The translations under genes were made by a program, and so were the position numbers. From Enhygromyxa salina (GTDB taxonomy: Bacteria > Myxococcota_A > Polyangia > Nannocystales > Nannocystaceae), in assembly GCF_002994615.1 (NCBI RefSeq), contig NZ_PVNK01000015.1, forward strand, positions 1 through 64,000: 64,000 bases of DNA, read 5' to 3'. Below the pieces are notes generated by a model. That model was not told the origin of the DNA. It ran no database searches and saw only the letters and a program-made list of their open reading frames with translations. The first letter of the stretch is position 1. The number at the start of each line of letters is the position of its first letter. This document shows, piece by piece, positions 1 through 7,905 of the stretch.

Positions 1-180
1 CGGGCGCGTCGTCGCAAGCGAGCTCGTCGAATGAGCGGCCGTGACGTTCGAGCACACCGCTGAGTCGCGCGTGGGTCCACCTCGCAACCTCGGTGACCTC
101 TTCGTGGGTGGGGGCGCCGAGCGAGTGGAAGCGCAGCTCGCCCTCGTCGTCCCTCACGTACACGCCGTCGAGCAGCGACG
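1..180 (-). pseudogene. IS91-type transposase fragment, cut by left window edge
   Basis: Read from about 178 down to 1, the minus strand gives an open stretch that starts LLDGVYVRDDEGELRFHSL and continues with ARWTHARL and ERHGRSFDEL to the window edge. The same string of motifs recurs at 7238-7462. It matches, from family knowledge, the core of IS91-type (Y2, zinc-ribbon) transposases. Sequence beyond about 180 does not continue the homology, so the N-terminal part is missing. The part beyond the edge cannot be seen, so how far the fragment extends is unknown. I read it as a remnant, not a working gene. Confidence 0.6.
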
Positions 181-717
181 CTGGTGTGCCCCGCTCGACG
201 CCGCGCAACTCCTCTGTTGGTCGAGCTCTTCAAGGTGTTCGAAGCGCTGAGCGCTCGTCGCGCCTCCCCGAACCTTGCTTCATCTGGCCTAACCGCCTCT
301 TCGCCCCTATCTCAGCCCGCGTGGGTGATCATGATGAGCGGTACGGGTGATCACGATGGTCGGCATACGCATTCAGCCGCGCGTTCAAGCGATGGACGGG
401 GATGTCTCCGATCGAGTACCGTCATCAGGGCGCCGCCGCGGGCTGATCCGGGCAGATGACAGCCGGGGCGGTCCCGTGAAGGCCTCGCTCCACCAACACA
501 GAACTCCGAGAGGTCGGAGGTCGGACATCGGCGAGGGCCTCGCCAGCCGAGTTGGGCTCGGGCACCAGGTCACGTCCGCCGTCCTCGTGGGCGTCCGCTG
601 TGGAGGAGGTGCGCGTCCGCGAGTGACGCGACGGGCGGGCAAGACCACAACACAGAGGGAGGAACAGTGTAGCGCCGCACCCCGGGATCAGGCACACATC
701 TTGCTCACGCCGAAGGC
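181..717. other. Gene-poor stretch with a short tandem repeat
   Basis: No open frame here has convincing protein character; the short overlapping frames on both strands look like background. Two imperfect direct repeats, GGGTGATCATGATGAGCGG (323-341) and GGGTGATCACGATGGTCGG (345-363), lie 22 bp apart. Their form recalls the multiple terminal repeats of IS21-type elements, but no IS21 genes are present, so this is only a suggestion. The 3' part should hold the promoter of the lipoprotein gene starting at 718. Confidence 0.35.
691..704 (+). promoter_or_regulatory. Possible sigma-54 (-24/-12) promoter
   Basis: GGCACACATCTTGC has the GG-N10-GC spacing and good agreement with the GGCAC and TTGC half-sites of sigma-54 promoters. 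The start it implies is around 715, only a few bases before the ATG at 718, so the message would be almost leaderless. GG-N10-GC is common by chance in GC-rich DNA, so this is a weak call. Confidence 0.22.
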
Positions 718-1236
718 ATGGACACCCAAACCGAGCAAACCAAGCGTCATGGCCACAAAGGCACGCTCATCTCCCTTGGCTGCCTCACCGTCTTGGCGCT
801 GTCGGCCCCTGCCTGTGATCCCGGCATCGACAACTTCGACGACGTTGACGAGCGAGCCGCGCTCGACGCTGAGCGCCCCGATGACCCGGAAGGGGCGGCG
901 CTCGACCCCGAGGACGGCGGGCTCGCCGACCAGGAAGAGGGGGCGCTCGACCCCGAGGACGTGCAGTGGGCGACCTCCGCCGATGCCAGCGCGCAAGTGC
1001 ACTGGGTTCCCGCAACCCAACCATCCTGTGACAACACGTGCCAGGCTGTTTCACTCTCTCCGGTAGCTTCGGGCAAGTACGTCAATGGGTTCGACTTTTA
1101 CGTATGTTCCGGGAATGCGTACGGAGAAGGGTACAGGGCAGGGTTCAATCTGCGCCCGGCTTGGGCGAACGCGTGTATTGTGGGGTGGGGTGGAAAGTCA
1201 ATCTTCGTGAGCCCGTACCGCTGTCTCTGTCGGTAG
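718..1236 (+). CDS. Small secreted lipoprotein, unknown function
   Basis: A 172-residue protein with a basic N-terminus (KRHGHKG), a hydrophobic stretch and a lipobox-like LSAPAC (Cys33), so it is probably exported and lipidated. Residues about 45-85 form an acidic linker with a repeated (E)GALDPEDG-type unit. The C-terminal 85 residues are Cys-rich and aromatic (PSCDNTCQ, YVCSGNAYGEGY, ANACIVGWGG, YRCLCR), looking like a compact disulphide-stabilised extracellular domain. I do not recognise the family. The gene stands alone beside the decayed peptidase-like fragment at 1262-1672. The ATG is the only good start before the signal peptide. Confidence 0.7.
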   Translation: MDTQTEQTKRHGHKGTLISLGCLTVLALSAPACDPGIDNFDDVDERAALDAERPDDPEGAALDPEDGGLADQEEGALDPEDVQWATSADASAQVHWVPATQPSCDNTCQAVSLSPVASGKYVNGFDFYVCSGNAYGEGYRAGFNLRPAWANACIVGWGGKSIFVSPYRCLCR

Positions 1237-1261
1237 CGTCGATGTCTTGCGCGGATGCATG

Positions 1262-1672
1262 CCAAGGGCCGAGTACGTCGGCGCGCTCGACTACGCCGCG
1301 GTCCGCGAGCTGTTCGCCACGCGCGATGTCGCCCAGCACGAATACCCCGACGCCGGATTCTTGTGAACGTGGCTGGAGACCGTGCACGGGCCGGACGCGA
1401 TGGCTTCGTTCGCCGCGGAACTCCGGCCAACCAGCTCGCTCGAGCGGCTCGAGGCTTCGTTCGCCTCAACCTTCGGGGTCTCGCTCGAGCAGGCCGTGGC
1501 CGACTCCGTAGGTGTCCCGATGCCAATGTTCGACGCCCTGCCCTGCGACATGCCGGGGCTCCCCCGCTCGACCTGGGCGGACGACCCCCTTGTGCTCACG
1601 CCCGGTGAGGCGGACTGCAGCGACGCCGATGTCGTTGGCTCCGGCGGTCAAGCGCTGTGGTTCGTGGTGTGA
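1262..1672 (+). pseudogene. Decayed fragment of an HExxH-type lipoprotein paralogue
   Basis: In one frame this stretch reads AEYVGALDYAAVRELF ... EYPDAGFL, then a TGA at 1364, then TWLETVHGPDAMASFA, LEASFASTFGVSLEQ, LPCDMPG and ADCSDADV, to a stop at 1670-1672. It lines up by eye with the C-terminal half of the two intact peptidase-like lipoproteins here: (FSRWLIDRFGPGKFS, EEVYGLPFEELE, SDCDEP) in the gene at 1804-3033 and the matching part of 5754-6848. The HExxH half is absent, there is an in-frame stop, and the 3' end runs straight into a 97-bp copy of another gene's 5' end. It is therefore a truncated, dead paralogue. Confidence 0.6.
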
Positions 1673-1762
1673 TACTGAACTTCGAAGGGCCCCTTGGCCG
1701 GGGCTTCGTCGTCATGCTCGGCGCCGTCCCCATCGTCGGCGCACGCGGTCGCCAAGATCAGG
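1666..1762. repeat. 97-bp exact direct repeat, copy 1
   Basis: Identical base for base to 2860-2956. Copy 2 is the 5' coding part of the lipoprotein gene at 1804-3033 (minus strand), including its lipobox. Copy 1 is detached from any intact gene and abuts the decayed paralogue ending at 1672. The perfect identity points to a recent duplication or rearrangement. Confidence 0.95.
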
Positions 1763-1803
1763 CCGCCGAAGGTCAACTACCGAAGAGTTCGCAACGATCA
1801 CCC

Positions 1804-3033
1804 TCAATCCCCGAGGCAGTTCTCGGGGTCCACGGTCCTGTCGACCGGATAATGACTTGGGTGCTTGCCGTTGCTCACGCACAGGCGCAGATAGATGTCG
1901 CCCGAATCGTACACGGGCATCTCGATGCGGTAGCGTCCCGCCGCACGGAAGATGGGCGGACTCAAGGAATTGTGGATGACCTGTGCCCCAAAGAACGTGG
2001 GATCGACATCGTACATCGGCTCATCGAGACAAGGCCACACGTTCGCGCCCACGTCGGAGGGGACCCATACGGCCAGTTCCTCCTCGACGTATTCAGGTGG
2101 GATGTCCATCGTGACCACGGCATACATACCGCCGTCGTCGGCCGGCCCGAACATATGTGGCTCGTCGCAGTCTGAGGAGGCGCTGAGCTCCCAGCGATCG
2201 CCGTTCCACGGGACGTTCACGTGCCCTTCGCACAGGCCCGGGAGCGGGTAGGCCAGCGGCGCCGTCGCGTAGTACTCGGCCTCGAGTTCCTCGAATGGTA
2301 AGCCGTAGACCTCCTCGACGGCCGCGAACACCTCTTCCTTGGAGGCCGACATGCTCAGGCGATCGAACATCTCGCTAAACTTGCCCGGACCGAAGCGATC
2401 GATGAGCCACCGGGAAAAGTGGGCGCCGCCGTGCATGCCCGACCCGGCGACATCGCTGGGCATCGTACTGCTCAGGAGGTCGAGATTGTAGATCGTCGAT
2501 ATTCCAGAGCCATACCCATCGATGTTGCGGTCGAGTCCCATCGCCACCCCTTCTGCGAAGAGTGTGTCGCTCCATCCCCACACAGGGGCGACGACCGCGT
2601 GGACTAGCTCGTGATAGAGGACTGCGAGCCTTATGTGGGCGACTCCATTGTAGCACCCCCCGCAGCCCGAGCACCACTCGCAGATCTCGGAGATATCCGC
2701 CAGCGACCCTGCGGCGTTTTGGTTGTACCAAAACAACGTGATCCGCTCTTGCACGTCGATGTCCAGCAGCTCGGCCGTCGCCTCGACGTGACGATCGATC
2801 TCGTCGAGGCTCCCCCGGCACACCGGCTGCGAGAAGCCCGGAGCGATGTCGACGTACTCGGTGTGATACTGAACTTCGAAGGGCCCCTTGGCCGGGGCTT
2901 CGTCGTCATGCTCGGCGCCGTCCCCATCGTCGGCGCACGCGGTCGCCAAGATCAGGAGCAACTGGAGCACCCGCATCGACGGTGATGTCCCGTCGACGCG
3001 TGTGCAGTTGGGGCGCTGGTGGAACTCGGCCAT
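1804..3033 (-). CDS. Lipoprotein with HExxH zinc-protease motif (paralogue A)
   Basis: A 409-residue protein. A hydrophobic segment (VLQLLLILATAC) ends in a lipobox with Cys33, followed by an acidic linker. HELVH at 141-145 and a downstream AEG (Glu161) fit the HExxH plus Glu zinc ligands of gluzincin-type peptidases. Before it lies a Cys cluster, EICEWCSGCGGCYNG. The whole protein aligns by eye with the gene at 5754-6848: similar spacing of HExxH to Glu, RFG..., and a Cys-containing C-terminal region. The ATG follows the TAA of the upstream gene without a gap, so translation may be coupled. An internal ATG at 2976 would leave a very short signal peptide. Substrate and family name are unknown; peptidase activity is inferred from the motif only. 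Confidence 0.75.
   Translation of the reverse strand: MAEFHQRPNCTRVDGTSPSMRVLQLLLILATACADDGDGAEHDDEAPAKGPFEVQYHTEYVDIAPGFSQPVCRGSLDEIDRHVEATAELLDIDVQERITLFWYNQNAAGSLADISEICEWCSGCGGCYNGVAHIRLAVLYHELVHAVVAPVWGWSDTLFAEGVAMGLDRNIDGYGSGISTIYNLDLLSSTMPSDVAGSGMHGGAHFSRWLIDRFGPGKFSEMFDRLSMSASKEEVFAAVEEVYGLPFEELEAEYYATAPLAYPLPGLCEGHVNVPWNGDRWELSASSDCDEPHMFGPADDGGMYAVVTMDIPPEYVEEELAVWVPSDVGANVWPCLDEPMYDVDPTFFGAQVIHNSLSPPIFRAAGRYRIEMPVYDSGDIYLRLCVSNGKHPSHYPVDRTVDPENCLGD
2860..2956. repeat. 97-bp exact direct repeat, copy 2
   Basis: The in-gene copy of the repeat at 1666-1762. It codes for the end of the signal peptide, the lipobox Cys and the start of the acidic linker of the lipoprotein encoded on the minus strand. 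Confidence 0.95.
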
Positions 3034-3600
3034 TTAATCCTCCCACGCGAAGTAGGCGTCGACGATCTGAAACTCCGAGGTCGAGACCTCGAACACGGCA
3101 CTGTCGCTGTTGCCAAGGCTGAATGCGTAACTTTGCAGCGACAGCGAAGGTGTTGCCCCATCCATGGTGACGTCGAGACCGAACATTCCGATGGCGATCG
3201 TCCCCTCGTCGGTGCTGCTGTCGACTTGGCCAAAGCCGTGGTACGCGAGCGAAGCCTGCATGTCACGGCCAATGTAGCCGCTGTCGGAGAAAGCGTCCAC
3301 ATCGATCTCGAGGCTGTCGATGCTGAACCAGCACGAGCCGCTCGTGCACGAGCTCTCCCGACTCACCGTCACCGTGCCCTCGAAGGTGGTGAATGCGTTA
3401 CCCTCGGGGCCGTCGACCTCGACGTCACCGTCGAGGTCGCACTCCAAGATCATTGGAGACGCGGTCAGCGGCTCGTTCGTGCTGGTCGAGCAGGTCTCCT
3501 CCAGATCGTTGTCGCAGCACACCCACCGCTCCCGGGTGCCCTGCGACGAAGGCGCCGAGCACGCATCGCTCGGTGTGCACGCCGGAAGTGGCCCGGTTCG
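3034..3600 (-). pseudogene. 5'-truncated beta-rich Cys protein, partner of paralogue A
   Basis: The minus strand stays open from about 3600 to the TAA at 3036-3034. It codes for a Cys-containing, beta-rich acidic protein (VCCDNDLEETCSTST, ECDLDGDVEVDG, GTVTVSRESSCTSGSCWF, ending FQIVDAYFAWED). The frame is open further upstream, but there it is antisense to an IS91-type transposase fragment at 3690-4022. The true 5' end, with its signal peptide, therefore seems lost. It sits immediately before the peptidase-like lipoprotein, as the 444-residue protein at 4432-5766 does in the other locus, and shares a GTVT...C...C layout with it. Homology between the two is suggested, not proven. Confidence 0.55.
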
Positions 3601-3689
3601 CGGCCACCTTGTTGACTCACGCATGAGCGCTGCAACGCGAGCCCGCGACGGCCGAGTAGCTCGTCGTGGGATCCGTACCCGCGGCATGC

Positions 3690-4022
3690 TCGGCGCGACG
3701 CCGAGACGGCTACGAGCGCCGTCAGCCGGAGCAGACCCTGCTCTACCAGGTCGTCGCGCAGCACTGGCCGAGCTTTCGCGCGCGCGCCGAGCAAGCTGGT
3801 GGCTTGCCCGAGTTCGTCGTCGACGAGTTCGAGGCGTACCTGCGCTGCGGCATCCTCGAGCACGGCCTCGCGCACTTGGCTTGCCGTCGCTGCGGCTCCT
3901 CGATGGTCGTGGGCTTTTCCTGCAAGCGCCGCGGATTTTGTCCGTCATGCCTCGGCCGACGCATGTCCGACATCGCGGCTCATCTCGTCGACGAGGTGTT
4001 GCCCGAGGTCCCGGTCAGGCAG
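3690..4022 (+). pseudogene. IS91-type transposase N-terminal zinc-ribbon fragment
   Basis: The plus strand reads YERRQPEQTLLYQVVAQHW, then EFEAYLRCGILEHGLAH, LACRRCGSS, FSCKRRGFCPSCLGRRM and LVDEVLPEVPVRQ. The paired Cys motifs (CRRC and CKRRGFCPSC) are the N-terminal zinc-binding region of IS91-type transposases. Homology stops abruptly after VPVRQ, where the catalytic part should begin, so this is a 5' fragment of an element. It lies between the two oppositely directed lipoprotein pairs and truncates the 5' end of the gene ending at 3034. Confidence 0.75.
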
Positions 4023-4431
4023 TCCTGGCAGTCACGAGTTCGAGTTCACAAACAAACTCAGCGCACGAGCGACCCGCGACCGCCACCTCGGTCGACCACC
4101 TCGCGGCGACCCGGAGCAACCGGCGGCGCGCGACGTAGCGACACTCGCTCGAGCGCTTTGGTCGCGACCGAGCGGATGTAGTCCCGGTAACCTGGAAGAT
4201 CATCACGCCGCACCCAGAACATTTGCGGTGACCGATCGAGGGTGCAAGAGCAAAGATCGGCCGGTGCTGCTCGACGGTCTGAAAGAGGTGACCCGAGAGG
4301 TAGGGAGCCGGTCACTCGATATCGACGCAGGCGAGCGCGGGCTGCTGCTGCGCGTACTCGTCGGGCATCGCAAACACTGCGGGAGAATCAACGCTGCGCG
4401 GTGTAGTGTTGAACCCTAGACCGTTGATACG
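4023..4431. other. Non-coding or decayed spacer before the second lipoprotein pair
   Basis: No recognisable gene. Short frames run through on both strands, but none resembles a known family. The 3' end must contain the promoter for the gene starting at 4432; I see no clear consensus boxes. Confidence 0.4.
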
Positions 4432-5766
4432 ATGACCCTTTCCCGCTCCACACTGGTCGTGTTCATCCTCCCTACAATTGGGCTGCTCGCAGCGGGGTGC
4501 CAGGACCCGCTGACCGCAGACACGAAGCCCATTTGTACCCCCCTCGAGGGCGAAGATTGCCCAACCGAGAGCGAGGAGGGCGAGACCAGCGGCGGTGAGA
4601 CCGGCGGCAACGAAGATCCCGGGGAGATGGCGTCGGACTACTGCCGTCACAACCCCAGCGCTGACGACGCCGTCGGCATCCAGTACCAATGTCTGGGCGA
4701 CTTGTACTCCAGCCTCGACTTCACCTTCAACGGGGACTCCTGCGTCGACCTGCTCGGGGCCGGGTGGTGTGAGCAGTACGATGGCTTCGGTGTGGGCTTC
4801 CAACCCTACGCAGCGGCCGAGGTTATCGCCTGCTGCGGCGAGTACGACGCCCAGTACGCGGACGAGTACAGGAGGTTCTGTACCTACGACATGTACCAGC
4901 AGCTTTGCATCACCCTGTCCGAGCGCCTGCAGGCCGGGGTCCTCGACGGTTCGTTCGGTGTCTTCGCTGACGAGGTTGCGGCGGTCCAGGTGTGGATCGC
5001 CCAGCACTACGCCGAGTGCTTCACCAGCTTGCAGAACAACAACTCGGCCGCGTTGCCGGAGGTCGTCTCGCACTGGGAGATCGGCGACTTCGGCGAGCTC
5101 CACGACCTCGTGCTCCGGATCGAGGCCCCGACCAAGATCGACGGGCTGAGCCTGCCCCAGGACGAGTCCGAGTGGCTCTCGTGCACGGACGCGCAGGGCA
5201 ACAACGATCAGATCTTCGAGGACGGCCACACCCCCAAGGGCGGCGTCGTCGCCGGTGTCGAGCTCGCCGCGAGTCTCGGCGTGGAGCTCATCGGTCCATC
5301 GATCCTCGGCGGCACCGTCACCGCGTCGGCGATCTTCGACGCCGGCTGCACGCCTCGCGGCTGTGCGGCAGCCGAGTTCTCCTACGACAACACCGGCTCG
5401 CAGTTCACGATCGAGGAGCTCGACCTGTTCGAGGACGACCCCGTCATCATCACCAATGGCATCGCGTCACTCGTCGCCGACCGAGTCCAGGTGCGGCTGT
5501 GGGGACAGGCAGAGGGCTACGAGGTCGGCGCGCCGCTCGGCGGAGCACCCTTGGGCTACGAGATTCCGGCTGGAGCCGCGCTGTTCATGATCTCCGGTCT
5601 CAACACCGACGGGGGCTCCAACCGCTTCATCGCTGCCAACTCGACCGATATCTGGATCAGCGAGACGCGCGGGACGTGGACGATCGGCAGCTTCGAGATC
5701 ACGTTCGAGGACGGCAGCGGCGAGCTGTGGACGGTCACGATCGAGGACAGCCAATGGGACGGCTGA
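4432..5766 (+). CDS. Cys-rich beta-type lipoprotein, partner of paralogue B
   Basis: A 444-residue protein with a signal peptide ending in a lipobox (GLLAAGC, Cys23) and an acidic Gly/Glu linker (about 45-65). A Cys-rich segment (about 70-200: DYCRHNP, YQCLGDL, WCEQYDG, ACCGEYD, FCTYDMYQQLC) is followed by a beta-rich C-terminal half that includes GGTVTASAIF and CTPRGCAAAEF. I do not recognise the family. Its stop overlaps the start of the following peptidase-like lipoprotein by 13 bases, so the two are almost certainly co-translated. A gene of similar type precedes the other peptidase paralogue in the same way. A substrate-binding, inhibitory or chaperone role for the partner is a guess. Confidence 0.75.
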   Translation: MTLSRSTLVVFILPTIGLLAAGCQDPLTADTKPICTPLEGEDCPTESEEGETSGGETGGNEDPGEMASDYCRHNPSADDAVGIQYQCLGDLYSSLDFTFNGDSCVDLLGAGWCEQYDGFGVGFQPYAAAEVIACCGEYDAQYADEYRRFCTYDMYQQLCITLSERLQAGVLDGSFGVFADEVAAVQVWIAQHYAECFTSLQNNNSAALPEVVSHWEIGDFGELHDLVLRIEAPTKIDGLSLPQDESEWLSCTDAQGNNDQIFEDGHTPKGGVVAGVELAASLGVELIGPSILGGTVTASAIFDAGCTPRGCAAAEFSYDNTGSQFTIEELDLFEDDPVIITNGIASLVADRVQVRLWGQAEGYEVGAPLGGAPLGYEIPAGAALFMISGLNTDGGSNRFIAANSTDIWISETRGTWTIGSFEITFEDGSGELWTVTIEDSQWDG

Positions 5767-6848
5767 GCCGACTGGCCGCGCTGGCCTTCGTCTCGCTCGC
5801 GCTCGTCGGCGGGTGCACCGAGGAGCTCTACGAGCCCAACGTGCTGTTCTTCGGCGAGTGGATCGACATCGACGGTCGCGACCGAAGCCCCGAGGAGACC
5901 TGCGGTGGGACCTTCGCGTACGTCGACGCCTACGCGGGCGCGGTCGCGGCGGAGTTCGGCGTGAGCGAACACCTCGGCGCGTATCGCTGGTACTCACCCG
6001 AGCAGTACGCAGTCGAGCTTCCGTGCGACGACATCAACTACTCGTGTGCCTCCACCGATGGGGTCGCTCACTCGTGGGCGCTCCCGATCGAGCACGAGGT
6101 CGCCCACCTGGCCAATTTCATCGCGGGTATCTGTCCCGACGCCCTTGGTGAGGGCCTGGCCGAGGTCTACAGCGCGAACGCCTTCGACGCAAAGACCCAC
6201 GACTTCGAGCTCTTGGTCGCGCGCATGCAGGAACCGTCGATACCTCCTAGCGATCGCGAGTACGGCATTCTCGGCCGCTTCGCCGCGTACCTCGTGGCGC
6301 GCTTCGGCCTCGAGGCCGTGCTCGACGTCTGCCGGACCACCGGCAGCTCCCCCAGCGGCCCGCAGCTGTCCGCGGCCATGGAGTCGGTGCTCGGCGTGAG
6401 CACCGACGAGCTGCTCACCGACTTCGAGCCCGAGCTCGGCTCGTGCAACCGCGCCCGGGACTACCGCTGGCGCGTGTTCGGGTGCGGCGTCGCCGAGGCT
6501 GCGCCCGACCTCGGCCGCGTGAGCCTCGACAGCGAGCGCAGCATCGAGACCACCTTCGCGCTCGACTGCGCCAACGACACGACGATCGGCCCGCTCGGCG
6601 ACATGGTCTGGACCGCGGGGCGCTTCGATGTGGGCGCCGACGGAATCTATATGTTGTCGGTGGACGGAGATGGCCTCGACATTTCCGAGGTCGAGCTGAG
6701 GCTCACGCACTGCGAGCCATGCGGGAACGCCTTGATCTTGCCCGGCGAAATCGTCGGCCCTGAAATTCTCGACGCGGGCCGGTACTCGCTCGAGCTCCAC
6801 GCCCCCGCGGACTTCCGCGGGAGCGTGCGGGTGACGCTCGAACCATGA
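5754..6848 (+). CDS. Lipoprotein with HExxH zinc-protease motif (paralogue B)
   Basis: A 364-residue protein. A clear lipoprotein signal (MGRLSRLAALAFVSLALVGG then Cys21) supports the ATG at 5754, which lies inside the previous gene. HEVAH at 114-118 with GEG (Glu133) 15 residues after the second His fits an HExxH plus Glu metallopeptidase site. It is paralogous to the 409-residue protein at 1804-3033: YRWYSPEQY against FWYNQNAAG, DGVAHSWAL against NGVAHIRLA, then HExxH, AYLVARFG, and SVLGVSTDEL against EVYGLPFEEL. The C-terminal 150 residues are beta-rich with several Cys. Activity and substrate are unknown; the protein should face the periplasm or cell exterior. Confidence 0.78.
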   Translation: MGRLSRLAALAFVSLALVGGCTEELYEPNVLFFGEWIDIDGRDRSPEETCGGTFAYVDAYAGAVAAEFGVSEHLGAYRWYSPEQYAVELPCDDINYSCASTDGVAHSWALPIEHEVAHLANFIAGICPDALGEGLAEVYSANAFDAKTHDFELLVARMQEPSIPPSDREYGILGRFAAYLVARFGLEAVLDVCRTTGSSPSGPQLSAAMESVLGVSTDELLTDFEPELGSCNRARDYRWRVFGCGVAEAAPDLGRVSLDSERSIETTFALDCANDTTIGPLGDMVWTAGRFDVGADGIYMLSVDGDGLDISEVELRLTHCEPCGNALILPGEIVGPEILDAGRYSLELHAPADFRGSVRVTLEP

Positions 6849-7237
6849 CGGGCCACGAACAGCCAATGGGGGTGGCGGTGTTTCATACGGTGACTATGCG
6901 GAAGAGGAAGCCCTGAGCAACCTGGTGTGACTGCTGCCGAGGGATCGGGAATGTGCGAACCGCCCGGAGTTCTCGTTGAACGACTTTCTTGGCCGCATCT
7001 GGGGCCACAGCATTCCTTGCGGTCGAATCATCGAGTGATGTCATCCCGCCTTGTGGTCGATCAAAAGACAGTTGCCGGGGCTGGCACGACGAGGTGGAGC
7101 ACCAGTTGTCGTCTTCGGCCGCTTCGGCGATCAGCGTCGACATCAAACCACGCGGTCCCAAGGGTCACGGCCCAGAAGATGTGTCCGTTGGGCCGGATCG
7201 CGCAGGATCTTCTCACCCGGAGCAGCGCGCTGACTCC
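6849..7237. other. Spacer without a recognisable gene
   Basis: Frames on both strands are short or lack protein-family character. The stretch separates the paralogue B peptidase gene from the next IS91-type fragment and is probably scrambled mobile-element or decayed sequence. Confidence 0.4.
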
Positions 7238-7462
7238 TCGCTCCGCCTGAACGTCCACTTCCATACGCTCGCGCTCGAGGGCGTGTACGTCCGCGATGAC
7301 GCAGGCGTGCTGCGCTTTCACGCCCTCTCCAGTCCCAGCCCCGAGCAAGTCGCCGGAGTCGCCCGCTGGACACACGAGCGACTCGTCCGCGTGTGCGAGC
7401 GGCATGGTCGTTCGCTCAACGACCTCGACGACACCACTGACGTGCTCGCGCTCGACCAGCCA
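7238..7462 (+). pseudogene. IS91-type transposase internal fragment
   Basis: The plus strand reads SLRLNVHFHTLALEGVYVRD, then GVLRFHALSSPSPEQVAGV, ARWTHERLVRV and ERHGRSLNDL. NVHFHTLALEGVYV is a hallmark core motif of IS91-type transposases, containing the metal-binding HFH. The match fades into an unrelated GyrB-like frame near 7465. With the pieces at 1-180 and 3690-4022 it suggests at least one broken element scattered through the region. Confidence 0.7.
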
Positions 7463-7464
7463 GT

Positions 7465-7905
7465 GTCGTCGGCGAAGAGATCCTTTGCACCGCCGAAGAC
7501 GGACCGATGTCGACAAGCGTAGTGATGCAGTGGTGCGATTACGCGCACCACCGCGCCGCTCCTGAAGTCACGTCGTTCTGCAACCTCATGAGAACCCACG
7601 ATGGCGGCTCCCACGTAAAGGGCTTCATGCGCGGCACAAGAGACGTCCTGCGCAGAACCTTCGAGGTCGCCGACCAGGACGAACTGGACGAGCTCACACG
7701 AGGCCTCTGCGCCGTCGTCAGCGTCAACTTGATCGATCCGGCGTACGGCGCGCCGACCAAGGACCTGTTGAAGAACCCAGAAGCGCACACCCTCGTCCGG
7801 CGCGCTGTCATCGACGGCCTCAGCGAAGCGCTCGCGGCGCAGCCTGCTCTGTTTGAAGCGCTCACAAAGCGTCTCGCAGACAACGCGGACGAGAGTCCTG
7901 ATTAG
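7465..7905 (+). pseudogene. GyrB/ParE-like topoisomerase B-subunit fragment (transducer domain only)
   Basis: The frame reads VVGEEILCTAEDGPMSTSVV, MQWCDYAHH, SFCNLMRTHDGGSHVKGFMR, LTRGLCAVVSVNLIDPAYG, APTKDLLKNPE, and stops at 7903-7905. The motifs SFxNxxxTxDGGxHxxGF, GLxAVxSVxxxxPxxxxxTKxxL are those of the transducer domain of type IIA topoisomerase B subunits. The N-terminal ATPase GHKL domain and the C-terminal TOPRIM domain are missing, so this 5'- and 3'-truncated piece cannot make a topoisomerase. An ATG at 7507 could still give a 132-residue protein. The left junction falls where the IS91-type homology ends, and the stop overlaps the convergent sigma-factor stop by two bases. Confidence 0.7.

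Noticed and set aside
323-363. IS21-type terminal repeats as evidence of an IS21 insertion
   Set aside because: Only two short direct repeats are seen; no istA/istB-like gene or matching second end lies in the window.
7902-7905. Functional linkage of the GyrB-like fragment with the ECF41 sigma gene
   Set aside because: They are convergent with a two-base overlap of stops, and the GyrB piece is truncated; this looks like chance abutment after rearrangement.
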